A DNA stretch of 64,000 nt from Chaetoderma sp. LZ-2023a (GCA_034401795.1 CM067373.1:41175781-41239780); one strand, 5' to 3'. Counted from the stretch's first letter, positions 45,355 through 57,400 are shown. Numbers and translations are program-made. Notes: a model not told the origin generated them from the letters alone.

Positions 45355-46339
45355 CTATATATGAAGAGTTAAGCTGAACAGAGTGAACCCCTCGAGAAAT
45401 ATCTGTGCCAGATCGAGCCCTGTTCCATCTGGATCGATAGTGATCTTCATCCCCTCAGGGGCAGGGACTAGCTGCTTCACTCTGCCGCTGGCTAAGAAAC
45501 ATAGATCTAGGACTATATGAGTCGTTTGCGGGCTAGTGAGTCTGACTCGCTGAAGCAGTTTAACAGCACCCTTGACTTTGGAGACATGTGATACCCCATC
45601 TACCCATAACGTGCCCTCCTGGAGGTTAACAGCTTCTTCTGGTCCATCGAATGGACGACACGGCAGGAGCTTTCCACCTGTAACCCCGATCCGGTGACCC
45701 ACCCTCATGGGGGAGACACCTTCACCTAAGTAGGTGAGAAAGGATGATCCCCGATTGTAGAGCTTTCGAACTGTCCCATCCTTGTTCACAACAGTGGAGA
45801 CGGGAGTAACCTCTATGTCAATGACTGCGCGAGGCCTATATAGGGGCAACCATGTTTGACAGTCACCCCTAGATCCAGCGTGGTACAACACTTCATTCTT
45901 CTCAAATATGAACTGCAGGTTTTTTGCCAGGGTCAATAGCAGGCCATCATGGGCAATCGGTGGGGCGCCGCTCGAATAGGGTTTGACCAGATGAAAGCTG
46001 GGGTCGTTATTTAGGGTGGTGATGTCTGTCGCCTCTGTATCCGAGTGCTCAATCACCGGCTCGCAGATGTACTTCCTCTTCGGGAAATCGTACCGAAACA
46101 CAATCTTGTGGCCATCTATGTTGCGACCCAGGTGCTTCTTCCTCACATCCTTGAGGTCTGTGAGCAGCTCCACCCCATCACCACCAATGGGCAATGGGGT
46201 GGAGGGAGAATGCCTTTGAGCTTGCTTCGTACTGTAGGGCGAATGACTTGCCATCGCTCTCTTCTACCTTGGCAGCATCAACTGCGTACACATCTGCCAG
46301 GTCAGCAAGACCAGTCGAGTGAGCAAATATGGGTTCCAT
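45355..46339 (-). pseudogene. Polinton-linked protein, unknown (~325 aa, one frameshift)
   Basis: The best start is the ATG at 46339 (MEPIFAHSTGLADLADVYAV). That frame ends near 46197, and the following frame, open from ~46254 to 45355, continues with LPIGGDGVELLTDLKDVRKK. One frameshift lies at ~46200-46217. The body is rich in beta-type hydrophobic/Gly segments (PRAVIDIEVTPVSTVVNKDG), like a virion or structural protein, but I cannot assign it. It is divergent from the plus-strand gene starting at ~46360, with ~20-90 bp between the starts. Confidence 0.5.
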
Positions 46340-46359
46340 AGCATGCTATAGAAGGGGTT

Positions 46360-46803
46360 TCGTTCGGATCAACCAGTCCCTGGAAGCACTGTGCTACTGC
46401 CTCCTTACAGAAGGGAGACCCGCGGGAGATGCTAGGTACCATCCCAGCCCGAGATCTCATAGGGATCACTGATACGGTAGGACAATCAGCCATTGACAAG
46501 GCCAAGACTGTATACAAGGGGATGGGCATCAAGGAGAGGGCGACGGTGCGAGGTATGCTCGGAGTCGATGAGGCTGGAGCCATCAAGGTTATGGCTGTGT
46601 CCTATGCACAGGACCTGGTTAATGATCTCCTGAGACCACAGAGCACATTCATCCAGGATGGAGGGAATCTCAAGATAGGCACCCTGAGCCTGAACAGTAT
46701 CACTGTCGATGGCCAAAGAGGTGCAGGTGCTATCGACAGCCTCCGGCTACCAGAGGTGAAGGGGTCAGGGCTCTTGAATTTGTCGTTTAAGACCACAGAA
46801 TAG
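46360..46803 (+). pseudogene. Polinton-linked protein, unknown (~145 aa, frameshift near start)
   Basis: A conserved-looking start, RINQSLEALCYCLLTEG, lies in one frame. The ATG at 46429 (MLGTIPARDLIGITDTVGQ) begins the next, giving 124 intact residues ending at TAG. Gly/Asp-rich with amphipathic helices (DLVNDLLRPQ). It resembles small accessory genes near packaging ATPases in Polintons only by position. No domain recognised. The next ORF starts two bases after its stop. Confidence 0.45.
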
Positions 46804-46805
46804 TC

Positions 46806-47078
46806 ATGGCTTCCCGTGCATGTATCATACATATACTGGATGTACTAGACACTGTGTGTGCTGACATAGGCCCTCTACGCTATCGTCTCAGCTGCTGCTG
46901 GGATTTTGTGCTTGATGCCTCCATCGCATCCTTCGTATCTGCTGGAGGTGCAGGATTCCACGCTCTACAGGCGAAAGAGCTGATGCAAGACATACTGCCG
47001 TTTAGTCCCCCAGATATAGACGAGGCTACCACCGACCATGTGCTAACCATCTTCCACATGCATGTCTGTACGATTTGA
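46806..47078 (+). CDS. Polinton-linked small ORF (90 aa)
   Basis: Starts two bases after the stop of the preceding gene and overlaps the ATPase start by 17 bases. Such compact spacing fits a Polinton gene cluster. Leu/Ile-rich helices, Cys pairs, no motif recognised. It may be intact or a piece of a larger decayed gene. Confidence 0.4.
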   Translation: MASRACIIHILDVLDTVCADIGPLRYRLSCCWDFVLDASIASFVSAGGAGFHALQAKELMQDILPFSPPDIDEATTDHVLTIFHMHVCTI

Positions 47079-47645
47079 CAGTAGGCCAGCCGATGCTGGT
47101 CAGGTGGTGCTGATCATTGCCCCGTCAGGACATGGGAAAAACATCTTGCTGCGGGATCTCCTGGCCGAACATCTACACTCTCAATACATCCTTCTGGTGA
47201 CTCCGCCGCTGAGGTGGTTGGCAGTAATGATCAATGGTACAATGGCCCAATCACCAAGACACAGAACCTGCAGGCACTGATGGAGAAGCTGCTGGCAGCC
47301 TGACTGACAGAACTACTTGTTCTTGTTATCGATGACCCTGCAATGGACCAGAAGACAGTCACCTACCTCAGCAACATCACCAGGCGCATTCGGCACACAA
47401 AAATAACTGTCTTCATCCTCTTTCAGAAGTACACTCGCGAGATCTCACCAGACATCCGCCACAATGCCCGGTTGCTATACTTCAGCTCCAAGTGTGGATG
47501 TGCCCTGCTCGAGACCATATACGACAGCCTAACCCTCAAGGAGACCAAAGGGGACTTAGGTGTACAGAGGGCGGCTGAGCTGTACCGCTTCATCTTCAGC
47601 AACAAGGAGACAGGTGAGCTGACCCACTTCAAGCCATCTCTTTAA
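47062..47645 (+). pseudogene. Polinton genome-packaging ATPase (HerA/FtsK type)
   Basis: Walker A: VVLIIAPSGHGKNILLRDLL, with GHGKN in place of the usual G-x-G-K-S/T. Walker B: LLVLVIDDPAMD. The end reads ISPDIRHNARLLYFSSKCG. The order and spacing match A32-like packaging ATPases of Polintons, which drive DNA into capsids. A frameshift near 47215-47240 and a TGA at 47301 break it. Length (~195 codons) is a little below the usual 200-250. Confidence 0.75.
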
Positions 47646-47742
47646 AAGGCGCAGACCTTGACCTACAAGCTGAATCCAGCCAGGAAACTAGCCTGCTCTA
47701 TGCGCCATCGCTGACAGACTGTCACAGCTGCCACAACTTTTT

Positions 47743-48500
47743 TCATTCATCAGAATGCTGCGCTGTCTCCGCTACTTCGTCCACGGTCTCTGCTACTTCG
47801 TCAGATGCTTGAGAACCTTTGTCAGAAGCTACTTCGTCAGACGCTACTTCGTCAGAAGCTACTTCGGCAGGTCCGTACTGTCGCTTAAACTCTAACCACT
47901 GAGGGTCATCTATTGGGATTCTCTTCATCTGGTTCTTCTCATGGTAGACCCACTTTAGCTATCCGCGCTGAGCATCTGACTTGTGAGGGGATTTGATGAG
48001 GTAGTCCTGGTAGTTATCTGGGAATTTCGTAAATGCTTCCAGATCACTGGCCAATCTCTTGTGGCCAACAGTGACCCCCTCCTGAGTACCTTCTGCATGA
48101 CCGGTGTCGTGGCTCTCCATTACAGTGGCACTGACCTCCTCAATGAAGTAGTTATTTGCTCCAGACTGGAGGCTATCCAGCATATCTCACTCTTCCTGGC
48201 TATGGAGGCTAAATCCGGCAGCCCACTTCCCGACCATTAGTAGATCTTTGGGGTCGAGCTAGAATAACAGGACTGTTGGCTGGGGCCATGGGTAGGTTGG
48301 GTAGTACCTTGCTCTGGGTGCTGTCAAACTTCCTGTAGTGTATCCGTGTCAGGAGTTCTTTTGTACTACGAGCTGGTGCTCCATCCTCTATGGCGGCCAG
48401 TATCTCCGCATCAGATGGAGGTGTGACCTTGGCTCGCTCGTGATAATGTTGATGTCATGAAGCAGTCTTCGGACCCTCTCACAGTGGGACAGTGCACGCC
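47743..48500 (-). pseudogene. Polinton-linked minus-strand gene, unknown, broken
   Basis: From right to left: ERAKVTPPSDAEILAAIEDG and STKELLTRIHYRKF, then after a frame change SVSATVMES... and FPDNYQDYLIKSPHKSDAQ. A TAG lies near 47958, then MKRIPIDDPQWLEFKRQYG, and three V-A-S-D-E repeats. Charged, helix-rich, low in Cys. Probably one gene of ~240 codons. Not recognised. Confidence 0.45.
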
Positions 48501-48603
48501 GTGACTGTCGTGCCGACTAGTCCTACTGCCTATAGACAATCTGCTGGAGAACTTTACCAAACATCACAGCCGTTTAACCCCTCTATATACCCAGACCTTA
48601 AAC

Positions 48604-49678
48604 ATGCTGCAGTATGTGCAACATCCAGATGGGGCCATTGAACCTGCGACATCGCACTGCATTGATCCACGGAAGGACTGCCTGATGGTCATTCGACCCA
48701 GTATACATGATGAGAACCCGTTACCCGCTGCTGGGATGTACATTGACTTTGCAATCTTGTCAGATCCACGAGATCAAGAGCATAACACTCGAGTTCAAGC
48801 TTCAGAGCACAACAGAACAGACGGTAGAGCTCCCGCCGCTTCTGAACAGGTGGGAGATCGTAGAGAGCAACAGCACCGTGGACACCACCTATGTGAACGA
48901 TGAGTACTGAGTCCTAGGTCCGCTGCCTCGTGACCCAACCTTCTATGTGAAGGGAAAGGGGTATGATGCTGCGGGGTGCTATGAGGGGTTCATGGAATTC
49001 GAACTATGGGCAGGTGTCGAGAAGCCTGTGGCAGTTCCACTCTTAGCCCTCCTCGAGAACACACATGTGAATCCGGCTGCCATGCAGGATAGGCTGTTCC
49101 TCCAGGTGTACACTGGGAAGCTCGCAGATGCGACGATGAATGCTCCAAGACTTCATGTCTGGCATGACGAGAATGACCAGGAGCTGAAGCAAACGGGTTC
49201 CAAACAGCGGATCGTGCATGTGGAGTGACAACACCAGCAGGTCCAAGCTACAGCTAACCAACGGGTAGAGCTGACATTGCATCATGGTGCATCGGAGTGT
49301 GTCGCTGTTGCGGTCCTGGTTCAGAAGGGAGGAGCCATCCAGCAGGTGGATAAGCTAGACGACTTCAAGCATGTGGTTGCTGGAAACAATGTTCTTGGTG
49401 AGGTACGCAATTTGGCTGATTGCCAACTCTACAGACAGAAAACTAAGTCATACGCACTTCGGCGCCTAACCAGTGGAAGCGATGACCTCGAATCGGCACT
49501 CGAGGGCCATCACCACCTCGGGGGCAGGGACATCCCACCTAGTCAGGGCAACTGGCTCAGCGTCAGCATTGGAACCCTCATAGCTGGGACTCACTCATTA
49601 GGTGTGACGGTACTTTACCTTGGCTATGCTATGGTTTGTGTGTCGAACACATCAGGTATTCAGCTTGAGCGTGCATAG
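48604..49678 (+). pseudogene. Polinton virion (capsid-type) protein, candidate
   Basis: The N-terminal end MLQYVQHPDGAIEPATSHCI and DENPLPAAGMYIDFAIL are in one frame. After a shift near 48750 the rest is in a single frame (48755-49678) interrupted by TGA at 48908 and 49226: ITLEFKLQSTTEQTVELPPL, KGYDAAGCYEGFMEFELWAG, and a C-terminal hydrophobic end. The Pro/Gly/beta-rich pattern and position near ATPase and integrase suggest a jelly-roll capsid or penton protein, which is inference. ~355 codons. Confidence 0.5.
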
Positions 49679-50040
49679 AGCACGACTCCTGTCATCACCG
49701 CTGCAGCTGCCACCACTACTATAAGCTCTGTTGTCTTCTGACCTGTCGATGCTTCATAGTAGAGCGTTGGCCCAGATATCTTTACAGCCTCGTAGTACTC
49801 ATCGAGACTCTCATCTGCCTCTTTGAGGCTCTGGTTGGCCTGAGCTCGGAGTTGTCGTCGGCGTGCCTCCCTCTGGCGCATATGCTCGAGTGCTTTGCTG
49901 TGCTCAAACTTCTCCTTAGCCAGCTTCTCCATCGCCTGGTTATGACGCTCACGCTCGACCTCTGCCGCCTTCTTGTCGGCGAAGCTGAGTCCCCAGTTCA
50001 CTAAGGCAAACATGCCTGTATTCAAGATTGTGGAGGCCAT
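49660..50040 (-). CDS. Polinton-linked coiled-coil membrane protein (126 aa)
   Basis: An intact ORF convergent with the capsid candidate, overlapping its last 19 bases. Residues ~20-80 form a long charged helix (VERERHNQAMEKLAKEKFEH, then RQREARRRQLRAQANQS), probably a coiled coil. Residues ~106-122 (LIVVVAAAAVMTGVVLYA) are a membrane span near the C-terminus. Tail-anchored coiled-coil proteins of this kind occur in invertebrate Polintons, from memory. Function unknown, perhaps virion membrane or entry related. This is one of the few unbroken Polinton ORFs here. Confidence 0.55.
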   Translation of the reverse strand: MASTILNTGMFALVNWGLSFADKKAAEVERERHNQAMEKLAKEKFEHSKALEHMRQREARRRQLRAQANQSLKEADESLDEYYEAVKISGPTLYYEASTGQKTTELIVVVAAAAVMTGVVLYARSS

Positions 50041-50099
50041 GCTATAGACTACAGTTTAAAGCTACTATATAGTTATCCCAGCGATGGATCCCCAGAGCG

Positions 50100-50530
50100 A
50101 TGTATGAACCAGAGGCTGATCCAGTCGAGGATATAGATGACGAGGACTATGAGGAGGACTATGATGAGGAGGAGGATGCAGACGACAATGATGTAGCGGA
50201 GACTGAGGGTGAGTATGATGATGTAGCGGAGACCGCGCCTGAATCCTGCAAGCTAGTACACAGAGCGAAAGGAATCTATCGCACTTACATAAAAGGTTCT
50301 ATCAGCAGCAGTTTGGGCTCTGATCGCTCTGTTCACAATGAAGGCTGGCGAGACGGTCCGCAAGATTGCCAACAATGCTGTCCATGGGGTGGAGAAGATT
50401 TCTGAAGCCATACCAGCCATCGCCTCAGGAGTAGGTACGTTCTTCGGAGTCGCAGGCCCTTGGCTACCACACGTTGCCATAGCACTTGCAGCCATCTGGG
50501 CCACCAAACATTTAAGCCATACTATATACA
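50100..50530 (+). pseudogene. Polinton-linked acidic/hydrophobic minor virion-type protein, one frameshift
   Basis: An acidic N-terminal part (EDIDDEDYEEDYDEEEDADD, with a V-A-E-T-E/A repeat) is followed after a frameshift near 50280 by VLSAAVWALIALFTMKAGE, then VGTFFGVAGPWLPHVAIALA. Two hydrophobic segments separated by an amphipathic helix resemble membrane-active minor capsid proteins in layout. No direct homology claimed. Confidence 0.45.
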
Positions 50531-50531
50531 G

Positions 50532-50777
50532 ATGGCATCTCTGTACGACCTGGTCAAGTCCCTTAACTTCCAAGGGTTGGTCGATAAACTACTGTTCGGT
50601 GAGGATCCAGCAGAGATTAGATGCCAGTGTATGGAGGTGTTTGAGGAGGTCTTCAGTGATGGTCAAATGAATGACGGCCGTCTGTTCATCTGTTTAGAGT
50701 TCACCAAGGCCATGCGTGACAGGACGGAAGTGGACATCAGTGATGAAATCCAGGAGTTTATCAACCGTCTTTCTTGA
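50532..50777 (+). CDS. Polinton-linked small ORF (81 aa)
   Basis: ATG at 50532 (MASLYDLVKSLNFQGLVDKL). Acidic, with helices and ending EIQEFINRLS. It ends where the integrase frame begins (overlap of two bases with GAG 50776), a compact arrangement. Function unknown. Confidence 0.45.
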   Translation: MASLYDLVKSLNFQGLVDKLLFGEDPAEIRCQCMEVFEEVFSDGQMNDGRLFICLEFTKAMRDRTEVDISDEIQEFINRLS

Positions 50778-51735
50778 GGAACTCTACTATCAGCCTGGTG
50801 GATATTACCCTGAGCCCCCTTAACTACTTGAGGCTGGATGTCGCAAGGGCCACAACTGCACATTGGAGACAGTTAGCCAGTGGCAGATATACAGACCTCG
50901 TCCACGGCACATCAGGTATACCCATTTCGAGGAAACTGTCCCAAACAAAGTTCACCAGGCAGATGTTCTATTCCTTCCACATGACTCGGATGGTCGCAAG
51001 ACTTACAAGTATGCCCTCACCATCGTCGATGTCTTCAGCAGGTACAAGGCGGCAGTACCGCTCACAGACAAGTCAGCTGGCCAGGTGGCCCAGGCATTCC
51101 ATGGTGTCTACGAGGCTTCAGAAAATCCCCTCCAGTGGCCAGAATTGTTGCAGGTGGATGAGGGTAAGGTGTTCAGAGGGGAGACTGCAGCCCTCATGCG
51201 GAAACATGGTGTGGCAGTTAGGCGAGGCGAGGTAGGGCATCACCATGCCCAGGCTATCATTGAGTGGTGGAATCGGACACTGGCAGAGAGACTGTTCCTG
51301 CATCAATACGCCAAGGAAATGGCCGCACCGAGTGAACGTTCTAGAGTATGGGTAGGAGGGCTGCCTGCTGTGGTGGAGAGATCCAATGCCAAGGTTACTA
51401 GGCTAATCAGGAAGAAGCCGGTTGAGGCTATCAGACACTCTGCTGGTCACAGCTCTAGAGGAGCGAACAAGGGAGAGGAGTGCCTACCACCTGATGCTCT
51501 GGTTCGACACCTGTATGAGCCTGGTGAGCTGGAAGGTGATCGATGGCGTGCAACAGATCCTAACTGGTCGATAGATGTTCACAGGCTTGACAGGTATGTG
51601 GAGGCGGACGGGCGGCCTACACTGTACTACCTGGCACGCCAGCACGGAGTACCTAGGCGACCATTTCGCGTAGAAGAGCTTCAGCTAGTCCCTAGACACA
51701 CAGCTACCCCCCCCCCCCTTAGGGGGCTAACATGA
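50776..51735 (+). pseudogene. Polinton retroviral-type integrase, catalytic core intact
   Basis: The N-terminal start ELYYQPGGYYPEPP is in frame but TAA at 50821 and a local frame change damage the N-terminal domain. From 50863 the frame is open for 290 codons: HQADVLFLP (first Asp), YALTIVDVFSRY, LLQVDEGKVFRG (second Asp), and QAIIEWWNRTLAE (Glu), giving D,D-34-E. The end reads GVPRRPFRVEELQLVP, the SH3/chromo-like end common in Polinton integrases. It would join element ends to host DNA. It converges with the polymerase fragment on the other strand. Confidence 0.85.
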
Positions 51736-52128
51736 TACTCGGTGGGTTCGGTATGGATCCCATCTGGCAGCACATGGTGCTTATCATAGTAAGCGGAGAG
51801 CCCGAGTTTTTCCTTGCATACGTCACCATACCCTGGTTGCGCATGCGTTGGCCTCGGTTTTTTCCTCAGTCCACCCCGGCATGTAGGGCGCTGTAGAACC
51901 TCTGCCAAGAGACCTCATTCTTCTGCTTTGACATTCACTTAGCCGAGCACTTACTTGCAGCTGCGCTCTCCACATAGTAGCATTTGGAGCAGAGAGCGAT
52001 GCAACAAGAGCCTTCGAACTCGAGCTTAAACAGTCCCAGAGTCCATCCAGACCATTTGTCCCAAGCTAGCCAGTCCCGCTTATGAGCCTGGTACCCTGCT
52101 CGCATCTCAGGGCGAATGACGTCATCGA

Positions 52129-52130
<2 letters not shown>
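51722..52130 (-). pseudogene. Polinton type-B DNA polymerase, C-terminal fragment
   Basis: Reading right to left on the minus strand: LDDVIRPEMRAGYQAHKRDW, then WSGWTLGLFKLEFEGSCCIA and CSKCYYVES, then after a TGA MSKQKNEVSWQRFYSAL. A second TGA (51866-51868) and a frame change precede GLSAYYDKHHVLPDGIHTEP. I recognise this from memory as the C-terminal part of Polinton protein-primed PolB. The polymerase and exonuclease domains are missing because the sequence breaks at the TA repeat at 52132. Confidence 0.65.

Positions 52131-52131
<1 letters not shown>

Positions 52132-52179
<48 letters not shown>
52132..52179. repeat. (TA)n microsatellite
   Basis: Pure TA dinucleotides, immediately at the break of the PolB fragment. 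Confidence 0.95.
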
Positions 52180-52182
<3 letters not shown>

Positions 52183-52496
52183 AAAAGGTTGTGCAAGCCC
52201 AAATGGATTAGTTAAAATAAATTTGCTTATCCCAAATATGAGTTGCGCGCATTTTCAATTTGTGCAAGCCTGAGAATGGTTTTACGGAACTATAAAGATA
52301 ACATATTTTGTCAATCTTTGTCACTCTTCTGGAACATATGCTCCTAACATCACCAAAAACCATGAAATGACCCATCACATTTTCACCTATGACATTGTCT
52401 GTGCGATTCATTTGAGAAAATGACATCACTAATTTGATTAATCAAATTTCATTTTGCCAATCTATGTCTATCCGGTCAATACTAGCTGCTCACAGG

Positions 52497-52691
<195 letters not shown>

Positions 52692-53039
52692 CAGATGGGT
52701 GGTCAGACAGAACCGTTCATGGATAGGTGATAAAATATTATTCACTATTTTATATCGATGTGACAGTCAGTGGAACCGTTTTACTAAGAACTTTGATGAG
52801 ATAAATGAGTGAACTAAACCTTATGATACTGATCTTATACCCGCTTGATCCCTTTGGGGAACGTGGCCTGGCGATTCTGATTCCAAACTATGGATTAGCA
52901 AGAAGGACTTGAACTGATATAACAAAAATGGCCCAAGCAAGTGTAGAAAGTTATGCTCCTCAAGTGTTAATTAGGATACTGCATGGACACTGACAGGTTG
53001 GATTATGTTCTAACAGTTAACATACACTATTTAAAAGAT

Positions 53040-53466
53040 CAATGGACCTTTCCACGTTTATCCATCGATCATATGACGTCATATGACGGCATAACCAACT
53101 AAGTGACATGTATGCTGATGTCATAATCATACGTCATGAATGATTCTATTTGGCCCGTATTTGACTCTTAATAGTTCGACACATTGTACGAATTGTATGT
53201 CTCTACTATTTAATAAACATGATGTTGAATATTTTCAAACTAAATTGACTGGACACTGTTGCTGCCATAGCCAGCAACAGCGCGCCATAGGGAGCAACAA
53301 GCACCCAGTCAAATTAGTTCCAAAATAGTCAATAGCTTACCTGTATAGTTTTCGGGAAATTGATAGTCAGAGAGTTCAGAGATCTATCTATCCCAACACG
53401 AGCGAGGTGTGAGTAGAGCCTGGCTAGATATGGGTGGGGCACAGCTAACAATGGAAATGTCCATTG
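53040..53466 (-). mobile_element. MITE family A, complete, with doubled core (427 bp)
   Basis: Ends CAATGGACCTTTCCA and GGAAATGTCCATTG are inverted repeats. A TTGAATATTTTCAAACTAAA core faces CAGTCAAATTAGTTCCAAAA across ~60 bp, so the core is itself palindromic here. TGACGTCA at ~53092. The GCTATGCCC block is at the right end, so it is inverted relative to 25308-25677. Confidence 0.75.
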
Positions 53467-53684
53467 CATACACACCAATGACACATGATAATCAACGAAC
53501 CTGAGTGATCTATAAATGAATGTAAAATATCTGATGGTGTAAAGCTGTTATTCGATCGCAAATATATGACAATAAATTGAAGAAGGATGTAAAAGTTATT
53601 ACTGTATCCTTAGAAATTAAATAGAACACTACATAGAGATAGCTCTCGCACATTCATTATCAATTGAAGCATTATTTAGGGATG

Positions 53685-53992
53685 GTGATGATGATACTGA
53701 TGATGATGATGATGATGATGATGATGACGACGATGATGAAGACGACAACGACGACCATGATGATGATTCGCTGCATACGGGTTCGGTACAACAGGTGTTG
53801 TCTAATTGGGATGTATCTGACACAATAGAACAGCAACAAGAAGAAGACAAATAACAAGGAGCAGAGAAAGAAGAACGAGACGAAGAAGAAGAAGAAGAAG
53901 AAGAAGAAGAAGAAGAACAACAACAACAACAACAACAAGAACAGCAACAACAACACCAGCAACAACAACAACAACAACAACAGGAAAACAAA
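53685..53992 (+). repeat. Compound GAT/GAA/CAA trinucleotide repeat
   Basis: (GAT)n 53685-53735, (GAA)n 53838-53920, (CAA)n 53921-53990. One frame would read Asp, Glu and Gln runs with a short non-repeat linker, but lacks an ATG and has a stop, so I do not call a gene. Confidence 0.85.
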
Positions 53993-54429
53993 AACATACC
54001 AGCTAGCGCTCACTGTGGTATACATGTGCAATTCTTATATCTCGGATTGACCTAAATGACATTATTGCTCATCATCCCATGTTAGAGACGTGTAGGCCTA
54101 TACAAAATAGTTTGATACAATTATCCACAAAATCATCTATAAACATGCTAGGGCTGACTGCTGAGGATGCTGTAGTGGTCGGCCGACTCAACACGAACAC
54201 ATCTGTTGTGGTAAAAACTATAATTTCGAACCTTTGGATGTGATTGATGAACACAAAGAGGTGCGGTTACAGAATATTTCAGGAGAATTCTCTGGGGCAC
54301 GCTTTCTGAACATAGAAATGTATCAAAAAAGCGATGAACTATTTAGGAGGTGTAAGAATGACAGGCACGATATTGTGATAGAGAAAGTGTATTGTAGCTC
54401 GTGGGGGTACGTGCTGGTCGACTATGTTG

Positions 54430-57400
54430 CGTTGCTCCACCGCACCACAGGTGCAAGGGAGTGCTGGTTAGCTGCAGTTCTCAGGATTGTGGATCCAGTA
54501 TCATGTCTCTCCATAAGGGACAAAGACCGATGGTGGAACGTTCATGTTCCTGTGGGGCTGTGCGACCATTGTCGCCAAGATTGAACCACATGGTGTCATC
54601 CCAACTGTTCATATCACCGGTATGACGGTCCATACTAATTTAGAATACGGACAAGATGGTAATAATTAAACAGTCACAAATTGATTAACTATACAAACAA
54701 TATCACTCGTTTGACAGGATTGAGAAAATACTACAAAACATAGAGCATCTGGTGTCCTTTCTACGTGGTGTCGCCGAAGGTACCACACATATCCTTGAAT
54801 CCACAGACGTATCCCCGCAAAGGAGCATCACAACAAGTCACTTAGTAGTTTAATATAAACTATATATACCCCTAACACACACATAACACTGTCATTGTGA
54901 GAGGAAAGTGCCTTGCATGGGCCTCCATCACAGGAAAATGCCTTCAATGCCGAAGTGCAAAAAGGGCCACTCTTTTGTTCAAACAGAAAATGGTAAGTGC
55001 CGGCCAATCCTAGTGAAGCCATAATTAATGTGATGCACACTGGTTTAAGTGAAGACAGAACGATTGATTTCCGAAGAATTCACATGCCACCATCTTATGT
55101 AGGTCCAAAGTTACTGCATTGGTAGTTGCTGCTTTTATTTATGCAGACCTTCTGCTACATTCTAACCTACCATTTAGTTGTTAGATACGAGTACAAGCTT
55201 TGGCCACAAGTGGCAGGGATTCCTAACTAACTTTAGAGATAAATCTAATGGGCGAAGATGCTTAGCTTCCCGTATGTCACCCTGCATAGCATCTACCTCC
55301 AAAAGATAGCGCGTACATGTTATGGAGCAATAGCTTCTGAATCAAATAGCTATCCGGTCACCACAGTTCCGCAGTCACATATAACATCACTAGGACAAGT
55401 GTACAGTTCACAAAAGTAATTTTAGAAAGTGCTATATAATTTATGGCGAGGAGTAAGTGTCGGATATTCATCCACAGTGTCCTTCCCGTGAGGGTGTGGT
55501 GGGTTCTAATACCTCACCCAGATACTACAACGAATTGGATTGAGATCCGCATCTTGTCCGTCACCACGTGCTATGGAGTTAACCTTTTACCTGTCATTGG
55601 GGTTATGTTCCATGAATGCCCAGAGATGCACTGCAGGCTGGTATCACAACATAATTCTTTTCACAGTGCTTCCTACTTTGGAGGGGGAAATCTAGCTAAC
55701 TAGTATCCATGGATACAGGGACATGTATGTAAATCGACACTTTAACTATCACCGCTCGGAAACTCTGATAGTTTCCCAGGGTCAGATCCTGCTAACGCGT
55801 CGATGGGAATCCAAACAATTAATAAGCCTTGCAGCTGGAGGATCGTGGAAAGAGACAATAACTCGATATAAATAAGAGGTCCTAAGGTCACTGGCCAATT
55901 TTACACAACCTAGCTGGTGCGTGGAGCTACATTACCACTACAACCAGAAAAGAGGCATACACCATGTGTCTCTTGTGAAGTAATTGCCCCTAACCACTTT
56001 AAACCTATCCTATCGAGCAAGAATAGCCAAGTTTAGTTGGTAACGTGTCAGGCTCAAGCAATTAGAGCATGATCAGCGACCTCAGTGTAAAATTGATGCT
56101 GGGGAAATATAGTGATGCAGATATAATGTTGCTGTATAGTATTACCTAGCGTACTGCATCCTAGAGTTTTTTTTATATATAAACAAAACATATTAACTAG
56201 GACCACTACTTGCCATATACACAACTAACTAATACAGTGCGAATGATATGTCACAGGTCATAGGACCTTACAGTGTTATTAGTTGAAAGCACCCACAGAA
56301 AACAAAGATAATATGTACAGTATGAAACAGAAAGTATTAAAATGTGGTCTTAGGACCGGTATAGCACCTATTAGTCATCAGTGCCTAAATACAGCAATAA
56401 TTAAAAACACAATAGTAAAGTTACTTGAGTACCTATTGGTCATCAGTACAGTAAAAGTTAATAAGTCACTGAAATTGATACGCTAATGTGAAATAGTGCG
56501 AGATGGCATGATCTTTGACTGTGGGGAAGATTTCCACAAGCAGGTTTTAGCAGGCAGGTTTCCACAGGCAGACTGTTGATGCGGCTCACTCTCAAGATGG
56601 TGAAAAAGAGGAGGTAACAAGATGTCCACTGGATAGTTAAACTAACTGATACATAATCTAAACAGTTTGGTGTAAAGTTTCCATCCGTCGATGGTAGTTT
56701 GAAAGTTGAGAGTAGCCCATTAACAGAGGGGGCTACTATTATGAATAATTATCATGCACGTACAATAACTGGGTACATGGTGCGGGATATGTCACATAGG
56801 TCTTGTGGCGCACCGAGCAAAGTCCCACCAGACTGTGGTCTAAAAGTTAATCACCACACGCAACGTGCAGCGCAGCAGTTTGAATCCACTTTTCGGTGTG
56901 GTCAGAAGATCTGGCGAGTTATCCACCAAGAATCACCATCAGTTCTTCATCTCATAGAATCACATTGGGCCGCATGGCCCTTTCCGTGGAGAGGCTCCCT
57001 TAGGAAAGTCCGGATGCGGGAGTTATAACTTTAGTTTATTTTTGCTCTTAGATGGCCGTCTGGGAGCATCCAAAATTGTGTAACGTGGAAAGTCACTTCC
57101 AAGATGGCTCACCAGCGCATGAGAACTGAATTCCGAATAGCACCACGATGATGATTGATGGAATCACCGTCAGCCTGCAGTTGTCCCACGTCTTGCCCGC
57201 ACTGGTGCAGCAGTCTTGTTGTTCACGGTCAGCTTCCACGCCGATGACGCTCTTGATCTTCGATTTTTCGTCCCTTTTATACTACTCATGACATCAGTGG
57301 CCGAGCAGTAGCCAATCAGCGTGCAGTCAGAAGTGGTGACGTGGCTATCACGTGGACAGCACATTCCCCATTCAGTTAATGCATACACGCGATTACGACG

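Larger units (their letters stand above)
44990..52130. mobile_element. Decayed Polinton/Maverick, both ends missing
   Basis: Contains integrase, packaging ATPase, a PolB fragment, a capsid candidate and several small ORFs, densely packed with 2-bp gaps and overlaps. An Ulp1-type protease and terminal inverted repeats were not found. It is cut on the left by the I-clade LINE and on the right by TA repeats. Full Polintons are usually 15-20 kb, so roughly half is present. Confidence 0.8.

Noticed and set aside
53640..53850. Acidic protein encoded across the GAT repeat
   Set aside because: No ATG, a stop within ~70 codons, and composition entirely set by the microsatellite.
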